This document shows, piece after piece, positions 8,050 through 15,894 of a stretch of 64,000 bases of DNA. A program made the translations under genes and the position numbers. The notes beneath the pieces are model-generated. The model saw only the letters and a list, made by a program, of their open reading frames with translations, was not told the origin of the DNA and ran no database searches. This DNA comes from Gordonia sp049847105 (lineage in GTDB: Bacteria > Actinomycetota > Actinomycetes > Mycobacteriales > Mycobacteriaceae), in assembly GCF_049847105.1 (NCBI RefSeq), contig NZ_JBNCNS010000007.1:124001-188000 (forward strand), read 5' to 3'. Numbering within the stretch: position 1 is the first letter of the stretch; each line of letters opens with the position of its first letter.

Positions 8050-9408
8050 TCACATGGACGCGATGAGTCGATCGACGCGCTCGTCGACGCTGCGGAACGG
8101 GTCCTTGCACAACACCGTGCGCTGCGCCTGGTCGTTCAGCTTCAGATGCACCCAGTCGACGGTGAAATCCCGGCCCGCCTTCTGCGCGGCGGAGATGAAG
8201 TCGCCGCGGAGTTTCGCCCGGGTGGTTTGCGGTGGTTCGTTCACCGCGTTCGCGATCGCCTCGTCGGTGGTGGCCCGGGTGACCAGTCCCTTGCGCGTGA
8301 GCACGTCGAACACCCCGCGACCCCGCTTGATGTCGTGGAACGCGAGGTCGAGCTGTGCGATCTTCGGATCCGAGAGATCCATCGAATACCGGTCCTGGTA
8401 CCGGTCGAACAGCTTGCGCTTGATCACCCAGTCGACCTCGGTGTCAACCGTGGAGAAATCGTCGGCCTCGACGGCGTCGAGCATCCGGCCCCACAGATCG
8501 ACCACCTGGTCCATCTCCGGATCCGGGCGGCGGTTGGCCATGTGCTCGACGGCCCGTGCATGGTATTCGCGCTGGATGTCCAGGGCACTGGCCTGCCGGC
8601 CGCCGGCCAGGCGTACCGGTCGGCGACCGCTCGGGTCGTGGCTGACCTCGCGGATGGCGCGGATCGGGTTGTCGAGGGCGAAATCGCGGAACGCGACACC
8701 GGCCTCGATCATCTCCAGCACGAGCGCGGCCGAACCCACCTTGAGCATCGTGGTCATCTCGGACATGTTCGAGTCCCCGACGATGACATGCAGCCGTCGG
8801 TACTTCTCCGCGTCGGCATGCGGTTCGTCGCGGGTGTTGATGATCGGTCGTGACCGGGTGGTCGCCGACGAGACGCCCTCCCAGATGTGCTCGGCTCGCT
8901 GCGAGAGGCAGAAGGTGGCGGCCTTCGGGGTCTGCAGGACCTTGCCCGCACCGCAGATCAGCTGCCGGGTGACCAGGAAGGGCAGCAGGACGTCGGAGAT
9001 CCGGGAGAACTCGCCGGCCCGCACCACCAGGTAGTTCTCGTGGCAGCCGTAGGAGTTGCCCGCCGAGTCGGTGTTGTTCTTGAACAGGTAGATGTCGCCG
9101 CCGATCCCCTCGTCGGCCAACCGCTGCTCGGCATCGACCAGGAGATCCTCCAGGACAAGCTCACCGGCCCGGTCGTGATTGATCAACTGGATCAGGCTGT
9201 CGCACTCGGCGGTCGCATATTCGGGGTGCGATCCCACGTCGAGGTAGAGGCGCGCGCCGTTCTGCAGGAAGACGTTGGACGAACGTCCCCAGGAGACAAC
9301 CCGCCGGAAGAGGTAGCGGGCCACCTCGTCCGGGCTCAATCGACGATGACCGTGAAAGGTACATGTGACACCGAATTCGGTCTCGATACCCATGATTCGA
9401 CGCTGCAC
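8050..9408 (-). CDS. pafA: Pup-protein ligase PafA
   Basis: A 452-residue protein, the same length as the mycobacterial enzyme and very similar from MQRRIMGIETEFGV onward. PafA uses ATP to join the C-terminal glutamate of Pup to substrate lysines, marking proteins for the proteasome. It belongs to the carboxylate-amine (glutamine synthetase-like) fold. Visible active-site features are E9 and E11 in IETEFG, D57 in YLDVGSHPEYA (the aspartate found at the catalytic position) and the Mg/ATP region around NTRDEPHAD and KKxRD-like IKRKLFDRYQD. It is 96 bp downstream of prcA and 16 bp upstream of pafB. Confidence 0.97.
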   Translation of the reverse strand: MQRRIMGIETEFGVTCTFHGHRRLSPDEVARYLFRRVVSWGRSSNVFLQNGARLYLDVGSHPEYATAECDSLIQLINHDRAGELVLEDLLVDAEQRLADEGIGGDIYLFKNNTDSAGNSYGCHENYLVVRAGEFSRISDVLLPFLVTRQLICGAGKVLQTPKAATFCLSQRAEHIWEGVSSATTRSRPIINTRDEPHADAEKYRRLHVIVGDSNMSEMTTMLKVGSAALVLEMIEAGVAFRDFALDNPIRAIREVSHDPSGRRPVRLAGGRQASALDIQREYHARAVEHMANRRPDPEMDQVVDLWGRMLDAVEADDFSTVDTEVDWVIKRKLFDRYQDRYSMDLSDPKIAQLDLAFHDIKRGRGVFDVLTRKGLVTRATTDEAIANAVNEPPQTTRAKLRGDFISAAQKAGRDFTVDWVHLKLNDQAQRTVLCKDPFRSVDERVDRLIASM

Positions 9409-9504
9409 ATCGTCAACCCTACCCGCGGAACACCCTGCGGACCCGGCGACGCGACGGGCGGTGACCCGACCGGATGTTCCGGTCCGCTCACCGCCCGGGC
9501 GTAG

Positions 9505-10332
9505 TCAGGATTCCGCGTTCCCCGAGGAGGAGGCCGCATCGTTCGCGTCGCCGTCACCGGCCGATGACTCGGCGGAGGGAGCGACGCTGGGGAGCAGGTC
9601 CGTCAACGCGGTGGTGGTCAGTCGCCGGAACGCCCTGCGGGGACGGTTCTGGTCGAGGATCGCCACCTCGAGATCGTTGGCGGTCAGCTCCCGTGGTGGC
9701 ACCGACGTCGCGGCGGCCGTCGTCGACGACGACGCGGATCCGTTGCCGCTCGCCTCGGGTGGCGTCGCCAAGGCCGCCACGGCGACCGCGAGGGCCGCCG
9801 CGAGGTCGAGGTCCGACTCGTAGCTGTCGCGCAACGCCGCGGTGATCGCGTCGTTGGCGCCACCCATCACCAGGAACCGGGTCTCGTCCGAGATGGAACC
9901 GTCGTAGCTGATGCGATACAGCTGCGACGGGCCCGGCTTACCCGGCTTGGACACCTCGGCCACGCACAGCTCCACCTCATAGGGCTTGGCCTGTTCGGTG
10001 AACACGGCGCCAAGGGTGTTGGCGTAGGCGTTGGCCAGCGAGAGACCTGCGACGTCGGCACGGTCGTAGCTGTAGCCGCGCATGTCCGCGAGCTGGATGC
10101 CGGCCTTGCGGAGGCTCTCGAACTCGTTGTACTTGCCGACCGCGGCGAATCCGATGCGGTCATAGATCTCGCTGACCTTGCGCAACGTGTTCGACGGGTT
10201 CTCCGCGACGAAGAGCACCCCGTCGGCGTAAGTCAGCGCCACCACACTGCGACCACGCGCAATCCCCTTGCGCGCCAAGTCCGATCGGTCGCGCATGATC
10301 TGTTCGGCACTGGCGTAATACGGGAACGTCAT
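9505..10332 (-). CDS. prcA: 20S proteasome alpha subunit PrcA
   Basis: A 275-residue alpha subunit. The N-terminus (TFPYYASAEQIMRDRSDLARKG) forms the gating region and H0 helix that docks on the beta ring and admits substrates from Mpa. Alpha subunits lack the catalytic threonine, and none is present here. The C-terminal 50 residues are Ser/Ala/Asp-rich and disordered, longer than needed for the fold. The ATG overlaps the prcB stop by 4 bp, so 1:1 production by coupling is expected. Confidence 0.96.
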   Translation of the reverse strand: MTFPYYASAEQIMRDRSDLARKGIARGRSVVALTYADGVLFVAENPSNTLRKVSEIYDRIGFAAVGKYNEFESLRKAGIQLADMRGYSYDRADVAGLSLANAYANTLGAVFTEQAKPYEVELCVAEVSKPGKPGPSQLYRISYDGSISDETRFLVMGGANDAITAALRDSYESDLDLAAALAVAVAALATPPEASGNGSASSSTTAAATSVPPRELTANDLEVAILDQNRPRRAFRRLTTTALTDLLPSVAPSAESSAGDGDANDAASSSGNAES

Positions 10333-11216
10333 CGCGGATCCCCCTCGTGCTCGGCGGCCCGCCGGTCCAGGATGGCCCGCGCCGCCTCCTCGATCTCCGA
10401 CGGCGCGACCTCGCGCGCCCCGTCGGCAGCCACGATCACCGCGGTCGGAAAGATCTTGCGGATGAGGTCGGGACCACCGGTCGCCGAGTCGTCGTCGGCG
10501 GCGTCGTAGAGCGACTCGATCGCTATCGACAGCGTCGACGCGGCATCCAGGTCGTTGCGGTAGAGCTTCTTGAGCGACGACTTGGCGAAGACCGATCCCG
10601 ATCCGATCGCGTGGTAGCCGCCGACCTCCTCGTGACGGTCGCCTGCAACGTCGAAGGAAAAGATCCGCCCCCGTTCGGTCGGATCGTCGTGATCGATGTC
10701 GTAACCCACGAGCAGCGGGATGGCCGCCAGCCCCTGCATGGCGGCGCCGAGGTTTCCGCGCACCATGGAGGCGAGACGGCTCACCTTGCCGTCGAGAGTG
10801 AGCGAGACGCCCTCGATCTTCTCGTAGTGCTCCAACTCCACCGCGAACAGTCGCACCATCTCGATCGCGATCCCGGCGGTACCGGCGATGCCGGCCGCCG
10901 AGTACTCGTCCGTGATATAGACCTTCTGCACGTCGCGGTTGGCGATGAGATTCCCGGCGGTGGACCGTCGATCGCCGGCGAGCACCACACCACCCGGATA
11001 CGCCACCGCGACGATCGTGGTGCCGTGCGGGATCTCGTCGGCGGTTCCCGCGCCGCTGATGCTCATGCGCTCAGCCCGGTGCTGCGGAAGTTGCTCGGGC
11101 GCGTGCGCCCGGACGTATTCGGTGAACGACGAGATGTCCGCCCCCAGCAACGCCGGGGAGGAAGATGTGGGCCGCGCGGATTGGTAGGGGTGCAGTGATC
11201 CGAACCGATCGCTCAC
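10329..11216 (-). CDS. prcB: 20S proteasome beta subunit PrcB
   Basis: A 295-residue proprotein. A 65-residue propeptide ends in IPHG, and the mature chain begins at Thr66 (TTIVAVAYPGGVVLAGDRR), whose side chain is the peptidase nucleophile after autocleavage. Asp and Lys of the catalytic core are seen in LAGDRR and the following strands. Fourteen copies form the two inner rings of the barrel between PrcA rings. GTG 11216 overlaps the pup stop as GTGA, and prcA overlaps its end, so pup-prcB-prcA is a coupled operon. Confidence 0.97.
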   Translation of the reverse strand: MSDRFGSLHPYQSARPTSSSPALLGADISSFTEYVRAHAPEQLPQHRAERMSISGAGTADEIPHGTTIVAVAYPGGVVLAGDRRSTAGNLIANRDVQKVYITDEYSAAGIAGTAGIAIEMVRLFAVELEHYEKIEGVSLTLDGKVSRLASMVRGNLGAAMQGLAAIPLLVGYDIDHDDPTERGRIFSFDVAGDRHEEVGGYHAIGSGSVFAKSSLKKLYRNDLDAASTLSIAIESLYDAADDDSATGGPDLIRKIFPTAVIVAADGAREVAPSEIEEAARAILDRRAAEHEGDPR

Positions 11217-11404
11217 TGGCCGCCCTTCTGCACGTAGGCACGCACGAAGTCTTCGGCGTTCTCCTCGAGCACGTCGTCGATCTCGTCGAGCAGGTCGTCA
11301 GTGTCCTCGGCAAGCTTCTCGCGGCGTTCCTGGCCGGCACCGCCGTCCGAACCGATGTCGTCATCGTCGTCGCCGCCACCGCGCTTGGTCTGTTCCTGCG
11401 CCAT
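11213..11404 (-). CDS. pup: Prokaryotic ubiquitin-like protein Pup
   Basis: A 63-residue disordered protein ending in GGQ. The last Gln must be deamidated to Glu by Dop before PafA can attach Pup to lysines. The acidic run (GGGDDDDDIG) and the helix-forming C-terminal half (KLAEDTDDLLDEIDDVLEE, then FVRAYVQKGGQ), which binds the Mpa coiled coil, are typical. AAGGAGG is 7 nt upstream of ATG 11404. It heads the pup-prcB-prcA operon; dop ends 141 bp upstream. Confidence 0.98.
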   Translation of the reverse strand: MAQEQTKRGGGDDDDDIGSDGGAGQERREKLAEDTDDLLDEIDDVLEENAEDFVRAYVQKGGQ

Positions 11405-11545
11405 CTGCTGCCTCCTTCAACCGATTCGGCCCGCTCGGGCCGAGATCCGGCAGGTCGTTGCCGGACTCCACATCGTGTAACTCCACACACTACCGGTGCG
11501 CACGCCCGCAGGGGCGGAAGCGAACACGCCCGCCGTGCGGTCGCC

Positions 11546-13051
11546 TCAGGTGGTCGTCGTCAGCTGATCGACGAGTTCCGCGGCCGAGTTCACCGAATCC
11601 AGGAGCTCCCCGACATGGGCACGACTCCCCCGCAGCGGCTCCAGGGTGGGTATCCGGACCAGCGAGTCGCCACCGAGGTCGAAGATCACCGAATCCCAGC
11701 TGGCCGCCGCGATCTCCGCACCGAAGCGTCGCAAGCACTCGCCGCGGAAGTACGCGCGGGTGTTCTCCGGGGGCTGGTTGATCGCCCGCAGCACGTCGTT
11801 CTCGTCGACGAGTCGCTTCATCGACCCGCGCGCCACGAGCCGGTTGTAGAGACCCTTGTCCAGCCGGACGTCCGAGTACTGCAGATCGATCAGTTGCAGA
11901 CGCGGCGCCGACCATCCCAGACCCTCGCGCTGGCGGAATCCCTCGAGGATGCGCAGCTTGGCGGGCCAGTCCAGGATGTCGGCGCACTCCATCGGATCAC
12001 GCTCGAGCCGGTCGAGGACGTCGGCCCAGGTCTCCAGGACGTGCGCGGCGCGGGTGTCGTCACTGCGTTCGGTCTCGTGGAACTTCATACACCGCTCGAG
12101 GTACTCCCGCTGGAGCGCGAGTCCGGTCAGCTCCCGGCCGTCGGTGAGCGCGACCGTCGCCGCCAGGGTCGGGTCGTGGCTGATGGCGTGCACCGCCTGG
12201 ACGGGCCGGGCCAGCTCGATGTCGGAGAAGTCGACGCCCGCCTCGATGAGGTCGAGGACCAGTGCGGTCGTACCGACCTTGAGGTAGGTCGCGGTCTCGG
12301 CCAGGTTCGCGTCGCCGATTATGACGTGCAGCCGCCGGTAGCGTTCCGGATCCGCGTGGGGCTCGTCGCGGGTGTTGATGATGCCCCGCTTGAGGGTGGT
12401 CTCGAGACCGACCTCGACCTCGATGTAGTCGGAGCGCTGTGATAGCTGGTAACCCGCCTCGTCGCCGGACTGGCCGATGCCGACCCGACCCGACCCGGTG
12501 ATCACCTGCCTCGACGCGAAGAACGTGGTGAGACCGGCGATGACCGCCGTGAACGGGGTCTCGCGGTTCATCAGGTAGTTCTCGTGGGTGCCGTAGGACG
12601 CGCCCTTGCCGTCGATGTTGTTCTTGTAGAGCTGCAGGCGAGGTGCCCCCGGGACACTGGCGACGTGCCGGGCGGCCGCCTCCATGACCCGCTCCCCGGC
12701 CTTGTCCCAGATGACCGCGTCCATCGGGTCGGTGACCTCGGGCGCCGAGTACTCCGGGTGGGCGTGGTCGACGTAGAGGCGGGCGCCGTTGGTCAGGATC
12801 ATGTTCGCCGCGCCGATCTCGTCGGCATCGATGATGGGTGCCGGACCCGCCCCCCGTCCGAGGTCGAATCCGCGGGCATCGCGCAGGGGAGATTCCACCT
12901 CATAGTCCCAGCGTGTGCGCTTGGCGCGGGGTACACCCGCGGCCGCGGCATACGCCAGCACGGCCTGGGTGGAGGTCATGATCGGGTTCGCGGTCGGGTC
13001 GCCGGGAGCGGAGATCCCGTACTCGACCTCGGTGCCGATGATTCGCTGCAT
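11546..13051 (-). CDS. dop: Pup deamidase/depupylase Dop
   Basis: A 501-residue homologue of PafA. ATG 13051 gives the canonical start MQRIIGTEVEYGIS; upstream in-frame codons have no family match. It converts the Pup C-terminal Gln to Glu and also removes Pup from substrates. The nucleophile candidate is D95 in RLYVDHAHPEYS, and the ATP/Mg region is around NTRDEPHADPERYRRLHV. The expected Dop loop lies near residues 40-80. TACGCT at -12 to -7 suggests a leaderless transcript. It is divergent from glgP, with only 67 bp between starts. Confidence 0.97.
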   Translation of the reverse strand: MQRIIGTEVEYGISAPGDPTANPIMTSTQAVLAYAAAAGVPRAKRTRWDYEVESPLRDARGFDLGRGAGPAPIIDADEIGAANMILTNGARLYVDHAHPEYSAPEVTDPMDAVIWDKAGERVMEAAARHVASVPGAPRLQLYKNNIDGKGASYGTHENYLMNRETPFTAVIAGLTTFFASRQVITGSGRVGIGQSGDEAGYQLSQRSDYIEVEVGLETTLKRGIINTRDEPHADPERYRRLHVIIGDANLAETATYLKVGTTALVLDLIEAGVDFSDIELARPVQAVHAISHDPTLAATVALTDGRELTGLALQREYLERCMKFHETERSDDTRAAHVLETWADVLDRLERDPMECADILDWPAKLRILEGFRQREGLGWSAPRLQLIDLQYSDVRLDKGLYNRLVARGSMKRLVDENDVLRAINQPPENTRAYFRGECLRRFGAEIAAASWDSVIFDLGGDSLVRIPTLEPLRGSRAHVGELLDSVNSAAELVDQLTTTT

Positions 13052-13057
13052 GGTACG

Positions 13058-13063
13058 AGCGTA
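13058..13063 (-). promoter_or_regulatory. Putative -10 hexamer for leaderless dop transcript
   Basis: TACGCT on the minus strand ends 7 nt before the dop ATG. No Shine-Dalgarno is visible, which fits a transcript starting at the start codon. It shares a 67-bp region with the glgP promoter. Confidence 0.5.
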
Positions 13064-13105
13064 GATGTTCATCGTGCTGCGGTCGCACCCTCGCCCCTGT
13101 CTCGG

Positions 13106-13111
13106 TAGCGT
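13106..13111 (+). promoter_or_regulatory. Putative -10 hexamer for glgP
   Basis: TAGCGT ends 8 nt before the glgP GTG at 13119, one base further than the exact leaderless spacing. No Shine-Dalgarno precedes the GTG. Confidence 0.4.
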
Positions 13112-13118
13112 CAACGCG

Positions 13119-15770
13119 GTGAAAGCCTTCCGCCGGTTCACCGTTCGGGTGCCATTACCCGCCGAGCTCACCGACCTCGCCGACCTCGCCCACAATCTCC
13201 GATGGGCGTGGCACGCCCCGACCCAGGAGCTGTTCGCCGCGATCGACCCGACGCTCTGGCACGACACGGCCGATCCGCTGCGACTGCTCGCGGAGACGGA
13301 CCCGGACCGCATCGCCGAGCTGGCCCGGGATCATGCCTTCCTCGACCGGCTCGCGATCGTCCGCGAGGACCTCGAACGCTACACCGACCGGCCCCGGTGG
13401 TTCGGCAACTACGCCGCCGACCTCAGGCCGGAAGCCGTTGCACCGCAAGCCATTGCCTACTTCTCGATGGAGTTCGGCATCTCGGAGGTGCTACCCATCT
13501 ACTCCGGTGGGCTCGGCATTCTCGCCGGCGACCACCTGAAGGCCGCCTCCGACCTCGGTCTGCCCCTGATCGGCGTCGGTCTCTTCTACCGGTCCGGCTA
13601 CTTCCACCAGAGCCTGTCCCACGACGGCTGGCAGGTCGAGCGTTATCCGGTCAACGACCCGACCTCACTGCCGCTGAGCATTCTCGCCGACGACGACGGT
13701 CCGGTCGTCGTGACGATCTCCATGCCGGGCGGCCGGACGCTCGACGCCCAGGTGTGGGTGGCGACGGTCGGACGGATCCCGCTCCTGCTGCTCGACTCCG
13801 ATCTGCCCACCAACGACGAGGAACTCCGCAACGTCACCGACCGGCTCTACGGCGGCGATCAGGACCACCGCATCAAGCAGGAGATCCTGCTCGGCATCGG
13901 GGGTGTACGCGCAGTGCGGGAGTACGTCCGGATCAGTGGGCACGCCGTCCCGACGGTGTTCCACATGAACGAGGGACACGCGGGCTTCCTCGGCGTCGAG
14001 CGGATCCGTGAACTGTGCAGTGATCCGCCGCCGGGAGCGTCAGGCTTCCTCGACTTCGACACCGCCGAGGCTGTCGTGCGGGCGTCCAACATCTTCACCA
14101 CCCACACCCCGGTCCCGGCCGGCATCGACAGATTCCCGCTCGACATGGTGCGCTACTACCTCGACGCCGACGACGCCGGGAACTCGCGGTTGGTGCCCGG
14201 GCTGTCGGCGGCCACCGTGCTCGACCTCGGCGACGAGGCCGATCCCGGTGTCTTCAACATGGCGCACATGGGTTTTCGGCTCGGTCAGCGCAGCAACGGG
14301 GTCTCGCAACTACACGGTGCGGTGAGTCGTGAGATGTTCGCCGATCTCTGGCCGGGTTTCGACGCCGACGAGGTCCCGATCGGAGCCGTCACCAACGGGG
14401 TGCACGGTCCCACCTGGACGGCTCGGCGCTGGCAGGAACTGGGTGCGGACGGCGGCGACGGGGTCGTCTCGGAGCTGCCCGCCGACGAGATCTGGGAGAT
14501 CCGCTCGACCCTGCGGGCCCGGCTGGTCGACGAGGTGCGCCGACGGGCGCACGACAGCGGTCGTGACCGGGGGTTCACCGACGCCGAACTGGGGTGGACG
14601 GCCGACATCTTCGATCCGGACGCACTGACCATCGGCTTCGCCCGCCGCGCGGCCACCTACAAACGACTCACTCTGATGCTGCGCGATCCCGAGCGGATGC
14701 GACGCATCCTCGCCGATCCGGATCGCCCGGTGCAACTGGTCATCGCGGGTAAGGCCCATCCCGCCGACGACGGCGGCAAGGCACTCATCCAGCAGGTGGT
14801 CCGATTCACCGACGACCCCGAACTCCGGGACCGGATCGTCTTCCTGCCCGACTACGACATCTCGATGGCGCGCGAGATCTACGCCGGCTGTGACGTCTGG
14901 CTCAACAACCCCGTTCGCCCGATGGAGGCCTGCGGGACGTCCGGGATGAAGTCCGCCATGAACGGCGGACTCAACCTGTCCATCCTCGACGGTTGGTGGG
15001 ACGAGATGGCCGACGGCGAGAACGGGTGGGCCATCCCGTCCGCGGAGGGGGTCACCGACGAGCATCGCCGGGACGATCTCGAGGCGGAGGCGCTCTATTC
15101 GCTCCTCGAGGAGACCGTGATCCCGATGTTCTACCGCCGGTCGGCCGCGGGTGTGCCCGAGCGCTGGGTGGAGATGGTCCGGCACACGCTGAACCGCCTC
15201 GGGCCGAACGTGCAGGCGTCGCGGATGGTGCGTGACTACACCACCGCCCTCTACGGGCCGGCCGCCACACAGTTCGCCTCCATCTGTGCCGACGAGTTCG
15301 CACCGGCACACGATCTCGCCGCATACCGGCACCTGCTCGATCGGAGCTGGCCCGCGGTGCAGATCGCCGGCATCGACGAATCGGGCTCCGGCGACTCCCT
15401 CGCCGAGGACAGCCCGCAGCGGGTGAGCCTGACTCTCACCGCCCACGTCGCTCTGGGTGAGCTGACGGCCGACCGGGTGCGCGTCCAGGCCCTGGTTGGC
15501 CGCGTGACCGACGAGGGCGAGATCATCGATCCGGTCTTCGCCGAGATGTCCCCGACGGCCGCTACCGATCCGTCCGGCCGCACGCTGTTCGTGGCGACCG
15601 TGTCACCCGACCGGTCCGGTCGCCACGGATACACCGCGCGGGTCCTGCCCCGGCACCCGCAACTCTCCGACGACGCCGAGCTCGGTCTGGTGCGCTACCC
15701 CGTCGGGACGGCCGCCGACGCGGGACCGGCGTTGGCCGGGACCCGCCGGGACTCCGGCGCACAGGCCTGA
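13119..15770 (+). CDS. glgP: Alpha-glucan (glycogen/maltodextrin) phosphorylase
   Basis: An 883-residue GT35 phosphorylase that releases glucose-1-phosphate from the non-reducing ends of glycogen or maltodextrin. The start GTG 13119 gives VKAFRRFTVRVPLP, as in mycobacterial GlgP; residues further upstream do not match. The N-terminal DUF3417-type region (LTDLADLAHNLRWAWHAPTQELF) marks the bacterial/archaeal long subclass. Strong motifs include IAYFSMEFGISEVLP, YSGGLGILAGDHLKAASDLG, FHMNEGHAGFLG and the PLP site EACGTSGMKSAMNGG, with Lys611 as the likely PLP lysine. It interrupts the dop-mpa part of the proteasome locus and ends at a strong hairpin facing mpa. Confidence 0.95.
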   Translation: MKAFRRFTVRVPLPAELTDLADLAHNLRWAWHAPTQELFAAIDPTLWHDTADPLRLLAETDPDRIAELARDHAFLDRLAIVREDLERYTDRPRWFGNYAADLRPEAVAPQAIAYFSMEFGISEVLPIYSGGLGILAGDHLKAASDLGLPLIGVGLFYRSGYFHQSLSHDGWQVERYPVNDPTSLPLSILADDDGPVVVTISMPGGRTLDAQVWVATVGRIPLLLLDSDLPTNDEELRNVTDRLYGGDQDHRIKQEILLGIGGVRAVREYVRISGHAVPTVFHMNEGHAGFLGVERIRELCSDPPPGASGFLDFDTAEAVVRASNIFTTHTPVPAGIDRFPLDMVRYYLDADDAGNSRLVPGLSAATVLDLGDEADPGVFNMAHMGFRLGQRSNGVSQLHGAVSREMFADLWPGFDADEVPIGAVTNGVHGPTWTARRWQELGADGGDGVVSELPADEIWEIRSTLRARLVDEVRRRAHDSGRDRGFTDAELGWTADIFDPDALTIGFARRAATYKRLTLMLRDPERMRRILADPDRPVQLVIAGKAHPADDGGKALIQQVVRFTDDPELRDRIVFLPDYDISMAREIYAGCDVWLNNPVRPMEACGTSGMKSAMNGGLNLSILDGWWDEMADGENGWAIPSAEGVTDEHRRDDLEAEALYSLLEETVIPMFYRRSAAGVPERWVEMVRHTLNRLGPNVQASRMVRDYTTALYGPAATQFASICADEFAPAHDLAAYRHLLDRSWPAVQIAGIDESGSGDSLAEDSPQRVSLTLTAHVALGELTADRVRVQALVGRVTDEGEIIDPVFAEMSPTAATDPSGRTLFVATVSPDRSGRHGYTARVLPRHPQLSDDAELGLVRYPVGTAADAGPALAGTRRDSGAQA

Positions 15771-15778
15771 CACCGCAC

Positions 15779-15820
15779 ACAGTGGAGGGTCCCACGCGTT
15801 CGCGTGGGACCCTCCACTGT
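15779..15820. terminator. Bidirectional hairpin between glgP and mpa
   Basis: A perfect inverted repeat has 18-bp arms (15779-15796 and 15803-15820) that extend to 20 bp by pairing CG with CG around a TT loop. It starts 9 bp after the glgP stop and lies between convergent genes, so it should end transcription in both directions. There is no T-tract on either side. Confidence 0.85.
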
Positions 15821-15868
15821 CGGAATCGATCGCCCTCGGAATCGATCGCCCTCGGAATCGATCGCCCT
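15821..15868. repeat. Three perfect 16-bp tandem repeats beside the glgP terminator
   Basis: The unit cggaatcgatcgccct occurs at 15821-15836, 15837-15852 and 15853-15868, followed by a degenerate fourth copy (cggaaccgaccgg). It fills the gap between the hairpin and the mpa stop. Each unit carries the palindrome ATCGAT. Confidence 0.9.
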
Positions 15869-15894
15869 CGGAACCGACCGGCCGGGAATCCGGG

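Noticed and set aside
10347..11198. Plus-strand open frame opposite prcB
   Set aside because: prcB is unmistakable on the minus strand, including the catalytic Thr; the plus-strand product has no known features.
15821..15868. Possible CRISPR array
   Set aside because: The repeats are only 16 bp and directly adjacent, with no spacers and no cas genes.
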